From: Alisma plantago-aquatica
Taxonomy: Eukaryota > Streptophyta > Magnoliopsida > Alismatales > Alismataceae
Direction: 5' to 3'
DNA length: 64,000 nucleotides
Assembly: GCA_963693085.1 (NCBI GenBank)
Contig: OY856410.1
Span: forward strand, 1,334,859,804-1,334,923,803
This document shows positions 34,421-45,809 of the stretch, piece after piece. The notes below the pieces were generated by a model that saw nothing but the letters and a program-made list of their open reading frames with translations, searched no databases and was not told where the DNA came from. Position 1 is the first letter of the stretch. Every line of letters starts with the position of its first letter. Position numbers and translations under genes: made by a program.

Positions 34421-35340
34421 AAAGCCAAACATCAAAAACCTATAGGGACTTTGAAACTAATGCCTATACCTCAATGGAAATGGGACCATATCACAATGAA
34501 CTTTGTGGGTTGGACTTCCAAGGACTTTGAAACCCATAAAGGTTGTTATTCCATTTAGGTGATAGTGTATAGGTTGACTAAGTCAACATACTTTCTACTT
34601 TTAAAGACAACATATATAGCTGAGAATCTTGCACGGGTCTATGTCAATGAGATAGTATGTCTACATGGTATCCTAGCTACAATAGTATCATACAGAGGTA
34701 CTCAGTTCACTAGTATCTTTTGGGAGTGTCTGCATATAGGGATGGGCACATAGTTGAGGTTTAGCACTGCATTTCATCTATAGATAGATGGATAGTCTGA
34801 GAGGATGATATAGACCTTGGAGGATCTGTTAAGAGCATGCGTGTTGCAATTTTTGGGCAGTTGGGATATACATCTTAGCCTGATAGAGTTTGCCTACAAC
34901 AATAGTTATCGGACAAGTATTGACATGGCACCATATGAAGAATTGTATGGGAGACATTGTAGATCTTATTTATGTTGGTATGAGATAGGGGAATATCGGC
35001 TTCTGGATCCTGAGTTAGTACAACAGACAACAAAAAAGATCAAAGTTATATAATAACAACTCAAGGCAGCTCAAGATAGATAGAAATCTTATGTTGAAAA
35101 TTGTTGTAGACCTTTAGAGTTCAACGTGGGAGATAGGGTGTATCTTAAAGTCTCTCCTTAGAAAGGAGTTCTAAGGTTTGGCAAAAGGGTAAGTTAGCTC
35201 CTAGATATATGGGACCTTATCATGTAGTTGCATGTGTTGGGAAGGTGGCCTATATATTGGATCTTCCACTTGAGTTATAAAAGTTACATCCTATGTTTCA
35301 TATCTCTATCTTGAGGAAGTGTCACTCTGATAAGGAGTTG
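34421..35340 (+). pseudogene. Integrase core of element C (continuation)
   Basis: It resumes exactly after the AAAGC target repeat of D. The core is readable through stops: WDHITMNFV, where the family has Asp at the Asn; VSYRGTQFTS, where the second Asp is Tyr; and GWSERMI-type Glu retained. Open pieces are 34559-34753 and 34817-35053 (YNNSYRTSIDMAPYEELYGRHCRS). Two of three catalytic residues are lost, so the copy is inactive. Confidence 0.85.
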
Positions 35341-35592
35341 ACTCTTCAGCCTGTGGAAGTGGAGTTAGATAATGATATATCTTATGTAGAAGGACCTATG
35401 TTGATCCTGGATAGAAAGATAAAGAAGTTGAAGAAGAAGGACATTGTTTTAGTTAAGGTCTTGTAGCATCACCATGGTGTTGAAGAAGCCACGTGGGAAC
35501 TTGAATATGAGATGCGGAAAAAGTATTCTCCTCTTTTTGCAAAGGATTTTAAGGGGAAAATCCCTATTAGGGGTTTATAGTTGTAAGACTCT
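35341..35592 (+). pseudogene. Chromodomain at the integrase C-terminus (element C)
   Basis: The frame with one stop reads EGPMLILDRKIKKLKK, IVLVKVL and EEATWELEYEMRKKYS, the classic chromovirus chromodomain. This domain directs integration to marked heterochromatin. The sequence between here and the LTR start at 35593 has a short purine-rich stretch that may be the polypurine tract. Confidence 0.85.
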
Positions 35593-38500
35593 TGACCTAG
35601 CATAATGTTTAATTATGTTTACCTTGTATAATGAGATGCTTAAACCTAAAATCTAAGCTCTTGAGATGCTTTAATATCATGTGACATACTTGTATTTTCA
35701 TTATTGGACCAATTTGATTAATATTTAAGCTAATATGCAATATATGTGTATTTTGGACTAGTTTGCAACTTTCTCATAGGTGAGGGTTAATTTTCAAAAT
35801 GTGACATGAAGAGAGGGCACCTTATGTTTTGATATCATGAGAGAGAAGAATATGGTATGGGGTGCTTTTTTTTAATCTTGAATAATAATGTAACATCATC
35901 ATGTGAAATTAGGGTTTCTAGGGCCTCTAGGGTTTGCATAGTTGACTTAATGTTTGACCTTTACACCACTTGTGGTGAGGGTTGCAACCAAGACACATGT
36001 TTGGGAAGCATGGTCATGACTGAGATAGACTTTTGAGAGGTGGGTCGAAACACCTTGTCTTTTAGTGACTTGACCATGTACATGTGAGAGCTGGGGTTTT
36101 CACCTTGGAGTATCTCAATCGAGACATGTTGGTGAAGGTGATTTCATGACCACAACAAGAGGGAAACTGGCCAAGTAGGTTATGACATAGTTGTTGGATA
36201 AACATGATCATGGATATTTTCATGCGAGTGAAGGGAAGGTTATCTATTTGGATGGAATGTGTCCCTTCATGAGCTATGGTGTTGACACCTCAAAGAACTT
36301 CACTTCACTCTTCCTTTCGAGTAGATAAACCATCCTCTTCACAAGCAAGTAATATTTTTTGGCCTACAACTTCATCTTCTTCCTTTGGATCACCTTTGGA
36401 GCTTGAGAAATAATAAAGGTCATAACTTGGACCTTCGGTGGCCGATCTACATTACTTGGGGAAGATCTTGTGATAGATCAACATCTTGGTGGAGATTTTG
36501 TAGAAGTTTACCCTTTTGGTAAGTGATCTTACTCTTGATCACATTTCCTCTCTCCTCAAACCAACATCTTCTTCCTCCTTCTTGACCATGAGGTGTGAAA
36601 CTTCCATGGTGGCCGTTTGTGAAGATGACTCCATCTCCTTCATCTTTCTTCTTTGGTTTGGATTAGACCTGATTTCTTTCTTTCCTTTACTCCCTGGTGA
36701 CCATGATTTCTTTCTTCTTCTTGGAGGTGATCTCTTGACTGATGTTTTCGAGCTTGGGTGAAGCTTCTGGAGCTAGAGATCATAGGAATTGTTTCTCTCC
36801 AAAGATCAGGTGGGTTTTATAACTCTTCCTACCTCTATTATGTGCATCTTAACCTAATTTCATATTACTTTCAATGTGATTTGTTATATATGTAATAACA
36901 TGAGGATTTTATCTATTACACATGCTTCTTTTTAACATCTTTCTTTTGATGATCCTCCAACATCATGGTTAGGGTTTTTTGAAACCTTGAGAATATGGTG
37001 ATGTTCACCCTATGATGCTTGGTGTTCTAGGTTGATCGCTTGTTCTGGTCTAGTTCAGATCTTTTATAGGGTCGGTGCAAGTGTTCAAGATAATCCATTA
37101 GTCTCTTTTTGTGGTCAACACTCCTTGGTGTGGTGGTCGTGATACTTCCTTAATCCTAATATGATCGCTATGTATTAGTTGGGTCACAACGCAATGCTAC
37201 TATAGTGTTAGACTAGGTATCCTATTAGCATTATAGTTTTGATTTTCTAAGTGCACAAGTCGTAACACCTTCTTAGAACATGTTAACAGTCGAGATGTTT
37301 ATGGTAGTGCTAAGATATGTGATGGTCAAGGTAATAACACCATGTTACATGACATAGGGTTTAGGTGGTCACAACACACTTTGGAGGTTGGCCACAACAT
37401 ATTAATTATCATGGTCGTGACACATCTCTTGGTGTAGTGATTGCAACGCCCCTTGCATTGTGGTCAAGACAATGTGTTGCATGAGCTTGAGTATTGGTCA
37501 TGAAATCATGATTTTGAGATGATGTGATGTCAAGTTGTTAAGGAGCCAAGACACTCCATAACTGGCTGGTCGCGACACCCTTACCCCTTACCTAGTTAGG
37601 CTGCGATGCCTTGTTGCTCAATAGGTCGACACTCATGTGTCAAGGATGACTAACACTCATGTATTAAAGGTGTTTAAGGTGCACACATGCAAGTATGAAC
37701 ATGGTCAGTACCTAGGGTAATGATTTAACTAAAAGTAATGTGATTATGAATGGCTAACAATCAAAAATGATATTTGATTTCCAAATAATATGGGAAGTGA
37801 TGGAATTATGGTTGAGAGGCGGTATGATGTTATTTAACCCTTATCGGGTACATATAAATTGTAACATGAGTCTGATGAAAACGAGATAAGTGTGTTCATT
37901 ATATTTGAAGGTTTTTATTCATGGATAGTAATTTTCTCTCTTACTTGTACAACACTAACTTAAAGGTGAAATGAATGGCAGAGTTAAGTGAATGCTACGG
38001 TGAGCCTTATACAATATAGAGTGATGGTTGTGAGTAATGTTGAGGCTTTTTGTGATATTGAATGTTGCAGGGGCATATGAATTGGTCTAATCACCTAGCA
38101 AGTGCTTTGTGTATAAATGAGGGATTGACATCCTATAGTGTTGTGTTGATAACAATAATATCGAGAATGGCAGTATTACTAGAGCCATGTGATGATGAGA
38201 CAAGTTCTCACTTAATACATTTTATATCTTTTAAAGTTGCATCCTTCCATAATGGTTTAGAAATCATTTAGGGTTACTACATTGTAACTTGATAGTTGCA
38301 TTAAAAGAAGCTTAATTGACATGTTTAATGAAATGAAACCCTAATCATGTAGTTCTCGTGTACCATAGATCCATCTAAAGCATCAACATCTAGATGGATG
38401 GTGAAATGAGTAACTCCTACCTGAAAACTCGGAGCACACATTGTTGAATATGCGGGGAGAAAGTGATATATTTCCTTGTGTCCTTAAATTGTTGGAAATA

Positions 38501-39572
38501 GTGATATATTGTTTATTATTGAATGACCATGTGAAAGAGAGTTCTCTAGTGTTGTGCCATGTAGTAAGGTAGACTAGTTGTTTACAAGACCATAGCCTTA
38601 ACTATAAGTTGTTATTTCTATAGGACTATAGATATGACTATCAGTTGCTATCTTTTAGTTGTATGACTATATGTCACTACACTACATATTGTGCCAACCA
38701 CATAGTGTTGGTGATGATCGTGGAGTTCAGCTCTTCCATTGATCTTGAATGGTACTAATTTAGACTTAGCAGTGGTCAGCTGGATTTGAGTGGTACGCCT
38801 CAAATACTCAGGGCATAAAAATGGTTAAATAGTCATGTAATATATTGTTTAGGGTCAAATACAAATCACATTGCATGACTCCATGCCTTATTTATTGTAT
38901 TGTTTAGTTTATAACAGTTATACACATTCTTCATATTCCTTTTAAATAGTATAAAATGTTCTACTACTCAATTGTAACTACTTCAACTACTTAAGAAGAG
39001 TTACTTATTTACTGCTCTTTATAGTACTATGCTTATAATAGACATTGGCGATGAGTTATAACTCTCACTGGAACGTTTGCTCTCACTCTATGGGTTCCAA
39101 AAAAATTTAGGTAGATGTGGACGAGGAGGTCGAGGTCATGGTACAAGAGCTGAGTAGCAAGGAGAGCAGTAGTTGTCTAAATATTGGACATGCTACTAGT
39201 GTAATGTCTTAGTAGAGCCCTATGTGTCATCCATGTACTCTTAGGTCTTGGGGAGAGATTTTGCTATTTTGTTTTATCCACACAATGATTTTGGGTTTTA
39301 TGTAGTGATTTTAAAGAATGGGCTTGTACATATGAACAACTTGCAATATGTATAAGTTATGCATGATAGAATTTGAACTTAATATGCATCATATTTTGGT
39401 ATATTTGAAATACAAATGGCCTATGTTGAAGGCTTGTTTACAAAATACTTCTTCTTGAGATATTCAATTGCAATCGGTTTAAATTTACTCTGTTTTGTGG
39501 TAATATTGTGGTAACTGGTAATTCCGTGATTTGTTTTGAGTAATATCATTTATTGTGGAGATGGTTGTTAAA
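35593..39572 (+). repeat. Element C 3' LTR
   Basis: It starts TGACCTAGCATAATG and ends GTTGTTAAA, collinear with the 5' LTR minus element H. The GGTCGTGAC-type clusters are more decayed here and the TATA box is changed. ORFs at 36516-36761 and 38062-38271 have counterparts in the left LTR but no domain. Confidence 0.9.
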
Positions 39573-40260
39573 ACGTTTGGGGAGAGTTGATACAAGAGGG
39601 GTAGTATTTGAAGATCCTTGAGCTTCACTGGTGTCAATTTGATCTTGTCGCCGAGTCGGCGACATAAAACAAGGGCACTTTTTGGGAGGCAACCTAATTT
39701 TTCTTTATTGTACTTTGGTTTTTATCTTTTACATTCAATTTAGGAGCTTTGATTGTTATGGTTTGAATTTTCATTTTTAGATGTAAATAAGTTACCTGGA
39801 TAATTTGTGTTTGGTGTGCAAGAAGTAGAAAAGTCGGTACCACCAACACCCTTCTCGGTGGCACCATCACCATCAGTGAAAATCAACAGGGGAATTTTGA
39901 GAGCCAGTTGGTACCACAGACAAGCATTTTAGTGGCACTGAAATTTGAAGAATTTTATAGGGGCAAGATTTAACAAATCGGTACCATCGACATCCATATC
40001 GGTGGAACTAACACTTTTCAACAAGGACACTCAAAATACAACTTGGTACCACCAACACAACAGTTAATGGCATCGATTTCTTGCAGTGACATACTAGATT
40101 CATTACACAGGCTCGGTACTAGCGACACCTGCATGACACTCCAGGTTCAGATATGAAGGATCCACCTGAGATTACTGAGAGTATTAACGAATCGATACCA
40201 TCGACCCATAAAGTCAGTGGCACAAACATCTTGACCGGCCTAAATCACATGTCCAAAAGG
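39573..40260 (+). other. 3' UTR / LTR start of element A
   Basis: It resumes element A after C. It contains GGGAGGCAACCTAA, a T-rich stretch, then the GGTACCACCGACA cluster (39833-40240). Paired copies lie near 39833/39852, 39910/39935, 39978/39998 and 40195/40215. A full 3' LTR is not present; the sequence changes character near 40260. Confidence 0.6.
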
Positions 40261-40720
40261 AGCGGATTAAAGTAGTCAAACTTTTAAAGAGATAACCCGA
40301 CTTTTAGGCCCCTGCAACGATAACGGGGTCCGATGTAGCGATCGGGGTTGAATACAGGGATGAGGTTGGTAGTGCCAAGAATGCGGAATAAACACTTCTA
40401 TATTCTGGTAGAAGAAGAGGATTAAAAGGTGTTCCCCAAGGAATGGCAAACCAAAGGCAAAAACAAAAGGGCCAAAGAAAAGAAAATAAAATAAAAAAAA
40501 CTATAACGAGGATAAGGAAAACTCGGGTAGGGGTTCACTTAACTAAAATGTTTCCTTAACCAACATATTATTCCTTTTCCCTGGATGCACATATCAAAAT
40601 TACGAGAAACCATGCAAGGCCTCATTCCACTCTCTCTCGAGACGAGGAAAGAACCAAACTTAAAAGAAGTCTCTCTCTCGAGAAGACAGCTCAAAAGCCT
40701 TATGACAAAACATATGGTTT
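40261..40720. other. LTR-like fragment at a rearranged junction
   Basis: A stretch beginning CCCCTGCAACGATAACGGGG, followed by a GGGGTTGAATACAGGGATGAGG stretch, resembles the U5-leader zone of Athila/Tat LTRs. It matches neither the A LTR nor the E LTR (47910-49492) closely. It separates the cut end of A from the cut ORF1 of E. No gene is seen. Confidence 0.4.
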
Positions 40721-41221
40721 AAAGAACCAACAATCTAAAGTGCTCAAAAACTTGAGGGTAAGATCACAGTAAATAGAGGTGACATGGTAGGGAAAGCTAA
40801 GGATGTGGTTTCTGCGGAGGATATCGTCGACGGCGTCGCGGATGCCTAAAGCATCAAGGGTTGTGCCGCATGCCCAACGAGGCAAGGAAACACCAATTAC
40901 AAACATATCCTCATAACACTGGCGGTGGTCAGCGCTAGTGAACTGGTCATAACTACCTGAAATAGGTGCTATATGGGGTGAACGGGGGGTGGTTGAGTCT
41001 GGATCATTGGCCGCCTTCTGAGTTCCCTCCATCTCACAGAGAAGTTCATCTGCCTCGTCGATGTCACGAAGCATCTCCTCGACTAACTCGGGAGAAGACT
41101 CACCCGTAGGGGAGGGCGTGCGGAAATGGATTCCGGGATGAGAACTGGAACGGCGAGGAGGATCCTTGGAAGAGGATGCAGGGGCCTTGCCCTTGCCCTT
41201 GCGAAAGAGGCTGAACATCAC
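40700..41221 (-). pseudogene. ATHILA ORF1-like protein, truncated (element E)
   Basis: 173 codons starting MMFSLFRKGKGKAPASSSK, a basic Ser/Pro-rich N-terminus usual for this family. A segment near the end reads TLDALGIRDAVDDILRR and CDLTLKFLSTL, the pattern of the ATHILA ORF-1 family (Pfam ATHILA). The function of this protein is unknown; it occupies the env-like position after integrase. Homology ends near 40725 and the last residues come from junction DNA, so the gene lost its C-terminal part. Confidence 0.7.
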
Positions 41222-41798
41222 TGCTGCATGGAGAAACTAATCGTCTGGAGAAGCCAACCAATCATCTGGAGAGACAACCGATCGTCTGGATAGCTAAAAC
41301 AGGAATTTCGGCGTCTGAGACGGGCGACTAGAGTAACCAAACGGCCGACTGAGTCTGGATCTGAGCACTCAGTAGACCTCAATGACAACCGTCTTGTAGA
41401 GGAAGTTGAGGAGTTGGCGATAGAAACGGGCGGCGTCCTAACCAGGCGGGCGGCTGAACCACCGAGTGGTTGGTTGAGCACTCGGCGGATCTGGCTTCGG
41501 TCGTCTTGTTGAGGCGGCGGCGATGGAGGCTCTGTCGGTCATCTGCCGATCGAGACGGGCGGCGTCTCCGTCGGGCGGGTGGCTTAAATAGCTGACGTGT
41601 GGTGGAACCAACTGTTACGGGAAGGCCAAATGGCCGACTGAGGGAAAACCGGTCGGCCGAAGAGCGAACCTTGGTCGTCCGGCTGAGGATCAAGGCGGGC
41701 GGCTAAAGAACGGGCAGAGCTATGAGCGATCGAGTGAACAGCGAAGGGGGTGTCTAGGGTTTGTGAGGAGATGGGAGAATGACTTTGCATCTGGTGTG

Positions 41799-41806
41799 TT
41801 ATATAG
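41799..41806 (-). promoter_or_regulatory. TATA-like site upstream of ORF1 (element E)
   Basis: The minus strand reads CTATATAAC. It lies immediately downstream of the CCGATCGG cluster and about 580 bp before the ORF1 ATG. The arrangement copies that of the LTR promoter of the same element. Confidence 0.4.
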
Positions 41807-41814
41807 ATCAATGG

Positions 41815-42012
41815 ATCCATGAGCCGATCGGTTGGACAGCAAGCCGATCGGCTGGTCTGCCTCGGGCGCCAACATAAAAAACTGTAAGGGACAGAGGCTG
41901 CATTCATGGTTTGCGGAACGATCGGTGGATGAGTCGAGCATCTAGAAATCCAACTGTTCGTTTCACGGTCTCGAACCGAGCCTCTGGTAATGCAAACCGA
42001 TCGACTCGACAG
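41815..42012. repeat. CCGATCGG palindrome cluster before ORF1 (element E)
   Basis: AGCCGATCGGTTGG at 41822 and AGCCGATCGGCTGG at 41842 are 20 bp apart. Further variants occur at about 41918, 41942, 41975 and 41995. It is the same motif as in the LTR of E (49045-49345) and in copia element D. Confidence 0.75.
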
Positions 42013-42121
42013 AAGGAAAATGGAAAAAACAAAAACAAGAAAACAAACGAGAAGGGAAGATAGTGTTTCGTTGCCTCCAAACTAGCGCCTTATTTTACAT
42101 CGTGGCTCGATCAAGATCAGA

Positions 42122-43072
42122 TTAATTGGAATCCAGGGGAGGTGAAGGGTCAGTGAGGTTCAGATCCTGCAAGGGTGGAAATTTGGTTGAGTCTGAAGTG
42201 AAAACATCTTCAGTGGTGATATATCTTTTAAGACGGTGCCCATTGACCTTAAACTCGCCCAGAATTTTATCCCATAGGAGAAAGGCGCCATGTGGGTAAT
42301 CACATTTTACAATGTAGGGGCCATACCACCTTGACTTGAGTTTTCTAGGAAAAAGTCGTAATCTTGAATTAAAAACTAAAACTTGATCCCCTTCTCTAAT
42401 ATCTTTTTGCTTAATATGACCATCATGCCACATTTTGGTTCGGTCTTTGTAGATTCTTGCATTTTCATAGGCACTCTTCCTAAGTTCATCAAGTTCATTT
42501 ATTTGGAGATAACGTTTCTCTCCGACCATGGAAAGGTCGAAGTTCACAGTTTTGATGGCCCAGCTTGCTTTATGCTCTAGTTCTATTGGTAAGTGACATG
42601 ACTTACCGTAGATCAGTCTGAAAGGGGTGGTGTGAATGGGTGTTTTGTAGGCAGTACGATATGCCCACAGAGCATCATTGATTTTTAATGCCCAATATTT
42701 CCTAGTGCGTCCAACAGTTTTTTCTAAAATTGATTTTATTTGTCTGTTGGATACTTCTACCTGCCCACTGGTTTGAGGATGGTAAGGAGTGGCAACTTTG
42801 TGATAAACCCCATATTTTTTCAAAAGAGTCTCAAAACTTTTCTCCAAAAAATGGGATCCCCCGTCAGAAATGACGGTGCGAGGGACTCCAAATCTAGGAA
42901 AAATGATATCTTTAAAAAGTTTCTTAACGGGTTTAGAGTCACATGTTTTAGTGGGTATGGCTTCAACCCACTTTGAAATGTAATCGACTGCGACTAAAAT
43001 GTAAGCAAACCCATAAGAAGAAGGAAATGGGCCCATATAGTTGATTCCCCAGACATCAAAAATCTCTAATTC
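42122..43072 (-). pseudogene. Integrase core and C-terminus (element E)
   Basis: 304 open codons. They cover the core and tail: ISDGGSHF carries the second Asp, [12 protein letters not shown] the Glu, and [14 protein letters not shown] and the C-terminal VNGHRLKRY are typical of Athila/Tat. The first catalytic Asp position, just upstream (GINYMGPF), is Asn instead of Asp, a change that fits CG-to-CA decay. Element A keeps Asp there. The core would thus be inactive despite its open frame. Confidence 0.88.
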
Positions 43073-43747
43073 CTACCAAGAGGTGAGGGGCATTTGGTCA
43101 TGCTTGGAGATATTACCCGTCCTTTGACATTGGTCACATGAAAGCACATAATCATACGAGTCTTTGAAGATGGTGGGCCAAAATAATCCGCATTGTAGGA
43201 CCTTTCTAGCCATTTTTTGGGAACTCATGTGACCACCATAGGGGCCAGAGTGACATTGTTCCAAAATGGCGATGCTTTCTTCGTGGGACACACAACGATG
43301 ATATAAGCCATAGGCACAAAGACAAAACAAATAAGGTTCATCCCAATAATAATTTTTCACATCATGTAAAAATTTAGCTTTAGAGTGTCCCGTATACTCG
43401 GGGTGCAATACACTTGTAGCTAAATAGTTTACAAAATCAACGAACCAAGGAAATTGGGAGTCTACCTTGAGCAATTGGTCATCGGGTAAGGATTCATTTA
43501 TTGGATTTTCATCAATGAGGTTATAGCTAAGTCTATTGTGGTGGTCAGCCACGACATTTTCAGATCCCTTTTTGTCTAGGATTTCTAGATCAAATTCCTG
43601 CAATAACAAAATCCATCTTATGAGTCTAGGCTTGGCATCTTTTTTGGTCATGAGGTAGCGAATAGCTGCATGATCAGTGTAAACAACAACCTTTAAACCA
43701 ACAAGATATGAGCGAAAATTATCGAAAGCATAGACAATGGCTAGCAT
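43073..43747 (-). pseudogene. RNase H C-terminal half and integrase zinc domain (element E)
   Basis: 224 open codons: [34 protein letters not shown] (RNase H), [11 protein letters not shown] closing the domain, then the connector and the zinc-binding [14 protein letters not shown] ... CDQCQRTGN. One stop separates it from the RT/RNase H part upstream and one from the integrase core. Confidence 0.88.
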
Positions 43748-43771
43748 TTCTTTTTCGGTGACTATGTAATT

Positions 43772-45144
43772 CTACTGAGCCTCATCTAAGGCCTTGGATG
43801 CATAATAAATGACATGGTGTTTTTTGTCAATTCGTTGTCCTAAAATGGCACCTACAGCAAAATCACTAGAATCGCACATGATTTCAAAGGGTAAGGCCCA
43901 GTCAGGAGCACAGATGATAGGAGTGGTGATGAGAGCCTTTTTCAAACATAGAAAGCTCTCCATGCATGCCGTATCGAAATGGAAAGGCACCTCCTTTTGA
44001 AGAAGATTGGTGAGAGGTTTTGTGATTTTGGAAAAATCACAGATGAATCGTCGATAAAAACTGGCGTGTCCTAGGAAGGCTCGGATGTCTTTGACTGAGG
44101 TTGGGGGAGGCAGCTTGGTGATGACCTCAATCTTAGCTTGGTCTACTTCAATGCCCTGGTTGCTCACCTTATGGCCTAGAACAATACCCTCCTTGACCAT
44201 GAAGTGACACTTCTCCCAATTAAGGACTAAGTGTGATTCAATACATCTATCAAGGACAAGGGAGAGGTTTTGAAGGCAGGAATCAAAACTGTCTCCATAG
44301 ATAGAGAAATCGTCCATGAACACTTCCATGATAGTTTCAGTTAGCCCTGAAAAAATGGCAGACATACATCTTTGAAAAGTGGTTGGTGCATTGCACAGGC
44401 CAAAGGGCATTCGTCTAAAAGCTTATGTACCAAAAGGGAATATGAAAGTGGTCTTCTCTTGGTCTTCAGGATGAATGGGAATCTGATAAAAACTTGAGTA
44501 CCATCTAAATAGCAAAAGTATTGTTGATGAGCTAAACGTTCAAGAACTTGATCGACGAAGGGAAGAGGGAAGTGGTCTTTCCTAGTTTCTTTGTTGAGTT
44601 TCCTATAGTCAATGCACATCCTCCACCCTGTGACGGTACGGGTGGGGATGAGCTCATTCTTCTCATTCCTAATGACTGTAGTCCCACCCTTTTTGGGGAC
44701 GACCTGGACAGGGCTGACCCAAGGAGAGTCAGAGATGGGGTAGATGATTCCTGCAGTCAAAATTTTAATTACTTCAAGACAAACAACTTCCTTCATGTTT
44801 GGGTTGAGTTTCCTTTGCGGGTCTCGGGAAGGTTTACTATTTTCAATCATTGGGATTTTGTGGATGCAAATGGATTGATCTATCCCAACTAAATCCATCA
44901 TTTTGTACCCTAAAGCTATTTTCCGTTTCCTAAGTTCTCTCATAAGCATGTTTTCTTGTTCAATGGTAAGGTCAGAATTGATAATGACAGGGCATAATTG
45001 TTGTTCATCTAGAAAGACATATTTTAGGCCTATGGGGAGAGTCTTCATTTCCGGGGCCTTTGGCGGTTCAGGTCGTTCTTCTATGGTGGAGATCATTTTA
45101 AGGTCTTCAATCTCAGCACATGGGATTTCCTCAAAGTTGTCCAA
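43772..45144 (-). pseudogene. Reverse transcriptase and RNase H start (element E)
   Basis: The first part (45144-44341) covers SDLTIEQENMLMRELRKRKIA, DSPWVSPVQVVPKKGG and CIDYRKLNKETRKDHFPLPF. A frameshift follows after FCYLDG. The second frame (44410-43772) gives MPFGLCNAPTTFQRC, the palm motif EVFMDDFSIYGDSF, VLNWEKCHFMV, FLGHASFYRRFI and the RNase H start CDSSDFAVGAILGQ. Catalytic Asp pairs are present. One shift and one or two stops break it. Confidence 0.92.
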
Positions 45145-45234
45145 ATGAATCTTGAGTTGATTTGATGGTTCATTATCAAAATCACATTCGGTGGGGATGG
45201 TGAGAGTAGTGCGTAGGGGATCATCAACTAATTC

Positions 45235-45655
45235 TCATTCTTGCCTTAGTTGGGTTAATTCATCAATGCAATCAAGGAGGTAGACTTCTTCCTCAAGACT
45301 AGGTCCCCTCATGCTTTCAAACACCCTAAACTGTAGGGTTTGCTTCCCTAGCCTTAACAAAATGGTACCAACCTCAACATCAATTAAGGCACGAGCAGTG
45401 GCTAAGAAGGGACGTCCAAAAATGAGAGGGTAGCGTAAATCTTCCTTGATATCCATGATCACAAAATCACAAGGGACGTATGCATCATTTTCAACTTTAA
45501 CCAGAATGTCTTCTATGATTCCCATGGGTTTAGTTATGGATGAGTCTGCCAGTTGGATGGTCATGGCTGTGGGTAACATGTCATTGAATACTAGTCTTTT
45601 GCAAAGACTATATGGCATGATGGATATACTGACTCCTAAATCTACTAGGCCTTTC
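45235..45655 (-). pseudogene. Retropepsin-like protease (element E)
   Basis: 127 open codons (45618-45235) with GRPFLATARALIDVEVG, the conserved C-terminal block of Athila/Tat protease. The active site DLGVSISIMP lies just upstream at about 45610-45640, after a TGA stop; the family usually has DLGAS. The enzyme would process Gag-Pol. Confidence 0.85.
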
Positions 45656-45809
45656 CTTCAAGCATTGTCACCCAAGTAGCATCCTATTCCAAAAGAACCT
45701 GGATCCTTCTGTTTTTTAGACATCTTACTTAGGATAATGTCTGATGTGGTCCTAGCAAGTTTAACAGTCTCGTATTCTTTAGTAACATACTTCCTAGTCA
45801 AGAGAGATT

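Larger units (their letters stand above)
16374..39572 (+). mobile_element. Element C: Tekay/Del-type chromovirus (Ty3-gypsy) with very long LTRs
   Basis: Two LTRs (16374-21398 and 35593-39572) of about 4.0 kb, once the hAT insertion in the left one is removed, flank gag, protease, RT, RNase H, integrase and a C-terminal chromodomain. The primer site is of the initiator-Met type (21405). The long LTRs and the chromodomain fit the Tekay/Del lineage. Element D splits its integrase, and H interrupts its 5' LTR. C lies inside A just past A's integrase. I found no clear target duplication: GACTT on the left against AACGT on the right. Confidence 0.85.
2057..40260 (+). mobile_element. Element A: decayed Athila-like Ty3-gypsy retrotransposon, host of nested insertions
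   Basis: The parts run in Ty3-gypsy order: LTR-like leader with TATA box, primer site of the Athila/Tat type (3592), gag, protease, RT, RNase H, integrase and a 3' UTR. Element B interrupts it at 7961/15103, between RNase H and the integrase N-terminus. Element C interrupts it at about 16373/39573, just past the integrase gene. The sequence after C (39573 on) continues the A 3' UTR, including a GGGAGGCAACCTAA stretch that is also present, in diverged form, after the integrase of element E. A's own sequence sums to about 7.9 kb. Reading frames carry many stops and shifts, so this is the oldest layer. Left and right limits are estimates, because I could not align two full LTRs. Confidence 0.75.
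41222..42121 (-). other. Integrase-ORF1 spacer of element E
   Basis: Only overlapping short ORFs are present, which I take as noise. The spacer carries a Gly/Arg-codon-rich stretch, a TATA-like site (41799-41806) and the palindrome cluster. Next to the integrase stop is a GGAGGCAACGAAAC stretch like the one after the integrase of A. Confidence 0.55.

Noticed and set aside
16369..39578. Target duplication for element C
   Set aside because: GACTT and AACGT match at too few positions to be counted.
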